Shown one piece after another: positions 5,983-9,114 of a stretch of 9,114 nt of DNA. The notes beneath the pieces were generated by a model that saw only the letters and a program-made list of their open reading frames with translations, was not told where the DNA came from and did no database searches. Numbering within the stretch: the first letter of the stretch is position 1; each line of letters begins with the position of its first letter. A program made the translations under genes and the position numbers. The stretch is from Planctomycetota bacterium (GTDB lineage Bacteria; Planctomycetota; Planctomycetia; Pirellulales; UBA1268). Location: assembly GCA_003670825.1 (NCBI GenBank), contig QWQL01000132.1:1-9114 (forward strand), read 5' to 3'.

Positions 5983-7296
5983 TCAATACCGGTAATACTC
6001 GGGCTTGAACGGGCCTTCGACCGGCACGTGGAGATACTCGGCCTGCTCCTTGGTGAGCTTCGTCAGCTTCACGCCCAGCTTGTCGAGGTGCAGGCGGGCC
6101 ACTTCCTCGTCGAGCTTCTTGGGCAGCATGTGCACGCCCACGTCATAGGTGTCGGCATCCGTCCAGAGGGCGATCTGGGCGAGCACCTGGTTGGTGAAGC
6201 TCGTGCTCATCACAAACGACGGATGGCCCGTGGCACAGCCGAGGTTCACCAGCCGCCCTTCGGCCAGCACGAGCACCGAGTTGCCCGAGGGGAGCGTGTA
6301 GCGATCCACCTGCGGCTTGATCTCGACCTTCTTGATCCCCTTGGTGTTGTCGAGCCAGGCGATGTCGATCTCGAGATCGAAGTGCCCGATGTTGCAGATG
6401 ATGGCGTCGTTTTGCATCTTCTGGATGTGCTCGCTGCGGATCACGTCGCGGCAGCCGGTGGCCGTCACGAAGATCTGGCCCCGCGAAGCGACCTCTTCCA
6501 TGGTGGTCACCTCGTAGCCCTCCATCGCCGCCTGCAGGGCATTGATGGGATCGACCGCCGTCACCACCACCCGGGCCCCCAGCGACTTCATGGCGTGGGC
6601 CGAGCCCTTGCCGACGTCGCCGTAGCCGCACACCACCACCACCTTGCCGGCCACCATCACGTCGGTGGCCCGCTTGATGCCGTCAGCCAGGCTCTCGCGG
6701 CAGCCGTAGAGGTTGTCGAACTTACTCTTGGTGCAGGAGTCATTGATGTTGATCGCGGGGAGCTTCAGCTCGCCGTTCTCGTGCATCTGGTACAGGCGGT
6801 GCACGCCCGTGGTCGTCTCCTCGGAGAGGCCGCGGATGCCGCCCAGCAGTTCCGGATACTTCTGGTGCACCATCGACGTCAGATCGCCGCCGTCGTCGAG
6901 GATCATGTTGAGGGGCTCGCCGTCCGGGAAGAACAGCGTCTGCTCGATGCACCAGTCAAACTCCTCGTTGGTCATGCCCTTCCAGGCGTAGACCGGGAAG
7001 CCCGCCTTGGCGATGGCGGCCGCGGCATGGTCTTGGGTCGAGAAGATGTTGCAGCTGCTCCAGGTGACCTCGGCGCCGAGTTCCTTGAGGGTCTCGATCA
7101 GCACGGCCGTCTGGATCGTCATATGGAGGCAGCCGGCGATGCGGGCTCCGGCGAGCGGCTTCGAGCGACCGTACTTCTCGCGGAGGGCCATCAGGCCCGG
7201 CATCTCGTTCTCGGCGAGCATGATCTCCTTGCGGCCCCATTCGGCAAGCGCGAGATCGGCGACTTTGTACGGCAGACGGGTTTCGACGTGGGCCAC
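5983..7296 (-). CDS. ahcY: Adenosylhomocysteinase (S-adenosylhomocysteine hydrolase)
   Basis: AhcY uses tightly bound NAD to split S-adenosylhomocysteine reversibly into homocysteine and adenosine, removing the product inhibitor of methyltransferases. It is cytoplasmic and normally tetrameric. The 437-residue protein carries the substrate-domain signatures AGCLHMTIQTAVLIETL (54-70), CNIFSTQDHAAAAIA (82-96) and DSCTKSKFDNLYGCRES (186-202), with K190, D194 and N195 in place. C188 stands where valine is common. The NAD-binding loop is GYGDVGKG (224-231). The C-terminus FKPEYYRY supplies the conserved Lys and Tyr that reach into the neighbouring subunit. The size matches enzymes lacking the roughly 40-residue insertion found in some bacterial forms. 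The GTG at 7296 is chosen because AGGAGG lies 5 nt upstream; a GTG at 7323 in the same frame has no such signal and the extra residues are encoded by the ribosome site itself. Two hairpins follow the stop. Confidence 0.97.
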   Translation of the reverse strand: MAHVETRLPYKVADLALAEWGRKEIMLAENEMPGLMALREKYGRSKPLAGARIAGCLHMTIQTAVLIETLKELGAEVTWSSCNIFSTQDHAAAAIAKAGFPVYAWKGMTNEEFDWCIEQTLFFPDGEPLNMILDDGGDLTSMVHQKYPELLGGIRGLSEETTTGVHRLYQMHENGELKLPAININDSCTKSKFDNLYGCRESLADGIKRATDVMVAGKVVVVCGYGDVGKGSAHAMKSLGARVVVTAVDPINALQAAMEGYEVTTMEEVASRGQIFVTATGCRDVIRSEHIQKMQNDAIICNIGHFDLEIDIAWLDNTKGIKKVEIKPQVDRYTLPSGNSVLVLAEGRLVNLGCATGHPSFVMSTSFTNQVLAQIALWTDADTYDVGVHMLPKKLDEEVARLHLDKLGVKLTKLTKEQAEYLHVPVEGPFKPEYYRY

Positions 7297-7400
7297 GGGA
7301 ACCTCCTGAGGGGGATAAGACACGCCTCGCTTTGCCGGGCCTCATACTGAGTGGCGGCGAGTCGGGCGGAGCGGGTGGAAGCCCGCCGGGGAATGGCTCA

Positions 7401-7427
7401 ATCTTAGCCGGTCGTCGCCAATCGCAA
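7401..7427 (-). promoter_or_regulatory. Tentative ahcY promoter in the trpF-ahcY gap
   Basis: On the minus strand TTGCGA (7422-7427) and TAAGAT (7401-7406) resemble -35 and -10 boxes, but the 15-bp spacer is shorter than the ideal 17. The 136-bp gap (7297-7432) between trpF and ahcY also contains a 6-bp hairpin (GCGGGT 7371-7376 with GCCCGC 7381-7386, one wobble pair). I see no convincing riboswitch fold there. This is a weak call. Confidence 0.2.
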
Positions 7428-7432
7428 AGGGT

Positions 7433-8128
7433 CTATGGGGCCACGGCCGCGAGGGCCTGCCGGGCCGCAGCGCAGAAAGACCGCATCTTTTCCGGGTCTT
7501 TCCTGCCCGGTGCGGATTCGACGCCACTGGCCGTATCGACCGCCGTTGCGGCCGTTGCCCGGATCGCTTCGGCCACGTTGGCGGGGGTCAGGCCTCCCGC
7601 GAGCGCCACCGGAATGCCGAGGTCGCCTGCCGCCACGAACCGGCTCCAGTCGACCGTCTCGCCCGTACCCCCGAGCTGGCCGGCCGCCGTCGACGACGTG
7701 ACGGCCGCATCGACCACGGCCATCACCGGCGGGTGGCCGAGGCCGCGGGCCGAGGCGATCCAGCCCCGCGCCGCAGCAAACCCGTCGGCCCCCACACGCA
7801 CCGCACGGATCACGGGTGTGGGCGCGAGGGCCGCGCAGGTCTCGGGGTTGTCAACCGGCCCCGCGCCGGCGAGGTGGCCATGCAGCTGCACGGCGTCGAG
7901 CCCCACCTGCTCAACGATGCGGCGGATGTCGCCCGGGTCGGTGCCGGCAAACACCCCCACCACGAGCACGTCCTCGGGAATGGCGGCGACGATCTCACGG
8001 GCGACGTCCGCCGCCAGGCAGCGGGGCGACCCGGGCACGAAGTTGAGCCCGATCGCGTCGGCCCCCGCTGCCGCGGCCATACGGGCGTCGGCGGCGGTGG
8101 TCACACCACAGATCTTCACGTGAAACAT
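7433..8128 (-). CDS. trpF: Phosphoribosylanthranilate isomerase
   Basis: TrpF converts N-(5'-phosphoribosyl)anthranilate to the carboxyphenylaminodeoxyribulose phosphate in tryptophan biosynthesis (third committed step), as a cytoplasmic TIM-barrel enzyme. The 231-residue protein shows KICGVT with catalytic Cys7 and GLNFVPGSPR (27-36). It also has VVGVFAG (56-62), DAVQLHG (78-84) and the catalytic Asp140 in VVDAAV. Phosphate-binding motifs GGTG (153-156), ALAGGLTPANV (175-185) and VDTASGVESAPGRKD (197-211) are present. All expected motifs are there, so it should be active. The ATG at 8128 gives the standard start two residues before VKICG; an in-frame GTG at 8161 adds 11 unfamiliar residues. 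The ribosome site for ATG 8128 is weak. No other trp gene is in the window, so trpF is separated from the rest of the pathway here. A parS-like sequence overlaps its first codons. Confidence 0.95.
   Translation of the reverse strand: MFHVKICGVTTAADARMAAAAGADAIGLNFVPGSPRCLAADVAREIVAAIPEDVLVVGVFAGTDPGDIRRIVEQVGLDAVQLHGHLAGAGPVDNPETCAALAPTPVIRAVRVGADGFAAARGWIASARGLGHPPVMAVVDAAVTSSTAAGQLGGTGETVDWSRFVAAGDLGIPVALAGGLTPANVAEAIRATAATAVDTASGVESAPGRKDPEKMRSFCAAARQALAAVAP
8112..8127. other. parS: parS-like sequence over the trpF start
   Basis: ATCTTCACGTGAAACA matches the parS consensus at 13 of 16 positions. The right half plus centre (TTCACGTGAAACA) is perfect and only the first three bases differ. 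On the coding strand it spans codons 1-6 of trpF, within the segment encoding FHVK. The FHV residues precede the conserved KICG and are not fixed in the family, so protein coding alone need not explain the match. It is about 3.8 kb from parS site 1. Confidence 0.5.
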
Positions 8129-8321
8129 CGGCTCGTGCCCGCCCGCCGCGGTCCCCGTCACTGGTCGTCACATCCGTCGCCACCGCCACCTCAGGTGCCG
8201 ATTACCCGATCAGAAAAGTCTACGTTCGCCGGGGGTGGTGGAGGAAGGGAAGCCCATTGGTCGACATCCCTTGTGTCGCGACTCTCGCGAGCCAGCCCCG
8301 TCATCCGGAACGTAACGCGTG
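8129..8321. other. Divergent intergenic region between trpF and the ATPase gene
   Basis: This 193-bp stretch must hold promoters for trpF (leftward) and the ATPase gene (rightward). It includes an AT-richer patch around 8206-8226 and two short palindromes, GTCGCGAC (8276-8283) and CTCGCGAG (8285-8292). I could not identify a convincing promoter or operator. Confidence 0.4.
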
Positions 8322-9114
8322 ATGCACATCCCCAGCCGGCACCCGTCGACCCGCCCGTTCATGGCCGCCCCGCGGACGCAGTTTTACCACCCTGCGACGC
8401 TGATCGATGCGGCCCTCAAGGGGATCGAGCGGTGCATCCGCCGGGCGGAGGGCGTGGCGCTGGTGGTCGGTCCGCCGGGCACCGGCAAGTCGCTCCTGCT
8501 GGCAAAGGTGGCCGAGCAGGTCCGCGACGACTTCGACGTAGCGCTCCTTTCCGGGGCGAGCATCTGCACGCGGCGAGCCCTCTGGCAGGCCGTGATGGCC
8601 GCGATCGGGGAACCCTTCCGAGGCATCGAAGAGGGCGACCTGCGGCTCGCACTGGTCGAGCGGATCCGCGGCCTCGCCGCCTCGGGGGCCGGCCTGGTGA
8701 TTCTGGTCGACGAGGCCAACACGCTGCCGACGCGGCTGATCGAGGAACTGCGACTGCTCACCAACGTGCCCACGCCCCTGCCCGCGGTGCACATCGTGCT
8801 CGCCGGCAGCCTGCGGCTCGAGGAGATGCTCGCAGGCTCACGGATGGAGAGCCTCGCCCAGCGGATCGCCGTCCGCGGATACCTAGAGCCGCTCGACCAT
8901 GCTGAGACGATGGCCTACCTCCGCGCCCAGACGAAGGCCGCGGGGCTCGACTGGCAGAAGCTCTTCGCCGCGGGCAGCGACGACGCCGTCTTCAAGGCCA
9001 CCGACGGCGTGCCTCGGCTGATCAACCAAGTGTGCGACCAGGCGCTCGTGCTGGTGGCGGAATGCAACCGGCCTGTCACGCCGTCCGACATCGCCACCGC
9101 GTGGCGAGAGATCC
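8322..9114 (+). CDS. ExeA/GspA-like AAA ATPase, 3' end outside the window
   Basis: The first 264 residues of an ExeA/GspA-type ATPase are present and the frame is still open at the window end. Members of this family couple ATP hydrolysis to assembly of secretion or pilus complexes, or act as general AAA switches; the role here is unknown. The N-terminal segment RPFMAAPRTQFYHPATLIDA (11-30) is typical of the family. Next come Walker A GPPGTGKS (50-57), Walker B LVILVDEA (125-132), a sensor-1-like stretch VHIVLAGS (156-163) and the arginine-bearing QRIAVRGYLEPL (180-191). The winged-helix lid region ends in DGVPRLINQVCDQAL (228-242). No signal peptide or membrane helix is seen in this part, though family members often carry a C-terminal extension that would lie beyond 9114. 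The ATG at 8322 (or the adjacent GTG at 8319) is the likely start; the ribosome site is weak, and ATG 8364 is an alternative. It is transcribed away from trpF. Confidence 0.88.
   Translation, partial: MHIPSRHPSTRPFMAAPRTQFYHPATLIDAALKGIERCIRRAEGVALVVGPPGTGKSLLLAKVAEQVRDDFDVALLSGASICTRRALWQAVMAAIGEPFRGIEEGDLRLALVERIRGLAASGAGLVILVDEANTLPTRLIEELRLLTNVPTPLPAVHIVLAGSLRLEEMLAGSRMESLAQRIAVRGYLEPLDHAETMAYLRAQTKAAGLDWQKLFAAGSDDAVFKATDGVPRLINQVCDQALVLVAECNRPVTPSDIATAWREI

Noticed and set aside
5783..5986. 68-residue N-terminal extension of the DUF1015 protein
   Set aside because: It would run through both ahcY hairpins and the parS-like site; family members begin at the residue corresponding to ATG 5782.
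6028..7350. Long plus-strand open frame opposite ahcY
   Set aside because: His/Leu/Val-rich shadow of the ahcY codons with no recognisable motif; ahcY is unmistakable on the other strand.
7297..7432. SAH riboswitch in the ahcY leader
   Set aside because: I could not find the paired stems and conserved core expected for that class; only a short 6-bp hairpin is present.

Overview
The window is high-GC bacterial chromosome with ordinary housekeeping gene density. It carries no transposon, phage, CRISPR or toxin-antitoxin signature. A planctomycete (Pirellulales-like) is the best guess from gene content: a PEP-CTERM-anchored secreted enzyme with golvesin-like and autotransporter-type repeat modules, an ExeA/GspA-like AAA ATPase, a chromosomal parAB pair and a proline tRNA without an encoded CCA. 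This assignment is an inference; no rRNA or marker gene is present to settle it.

Layout. 239-1927 (+) is a secreted polysaccharide-deacetylase-like protein with several extra domains. It converges on a leftward block: a small signal-peptide/membrane protein (1951-2262), tRNA-Pro(UGG) (2288-2360), parB (2401-3465), parA (3458-4204, overlapping parB by 8 bp), a DUF1015 protein (4460-5782), S-adenosylhomocysteinase ahcY (5983-7296) and phosphoribosylanthranilate isomerase trpF (7433-8128). At the right edge a divergent gene on the + strand (8322 to beyond the window) encodes an ExeA-like ATPase, cut off by the window end.

The most coherent system is a chromosome-partition (parABS) locus. Besides ParA and ParB, the sequence holds a near-perfect parS palindrome (4335-4350) in the parA leader and a second 65 bp away (4400-4415). 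There are two weaker parS-like sites further out: one in the DUF1015/ahcY gap (5859-5874) and one over the first codons of trpF (8112-8127). ParB would bind these and spread, and ParA would move the complex. Such loci usually lie near the replication origin, but no DnaA-box cluster is visible here.

The other genes are metabolic and do not form an obvious pathway with parABS. AhcY recycles S-adenosylhomocysteine, TrpF is an isolated tryptophan-pathway gene, and DUF1015 is of unsettled function. Two strong hairpins follow ahcY, so ahcY (perhaps with trpF) is probably a separate transcription unit from DUF1015 and parAB. Several starts were moved from the longest reading frame to internal codons where family N-termini and Shine-Dalgarno sequences agree.
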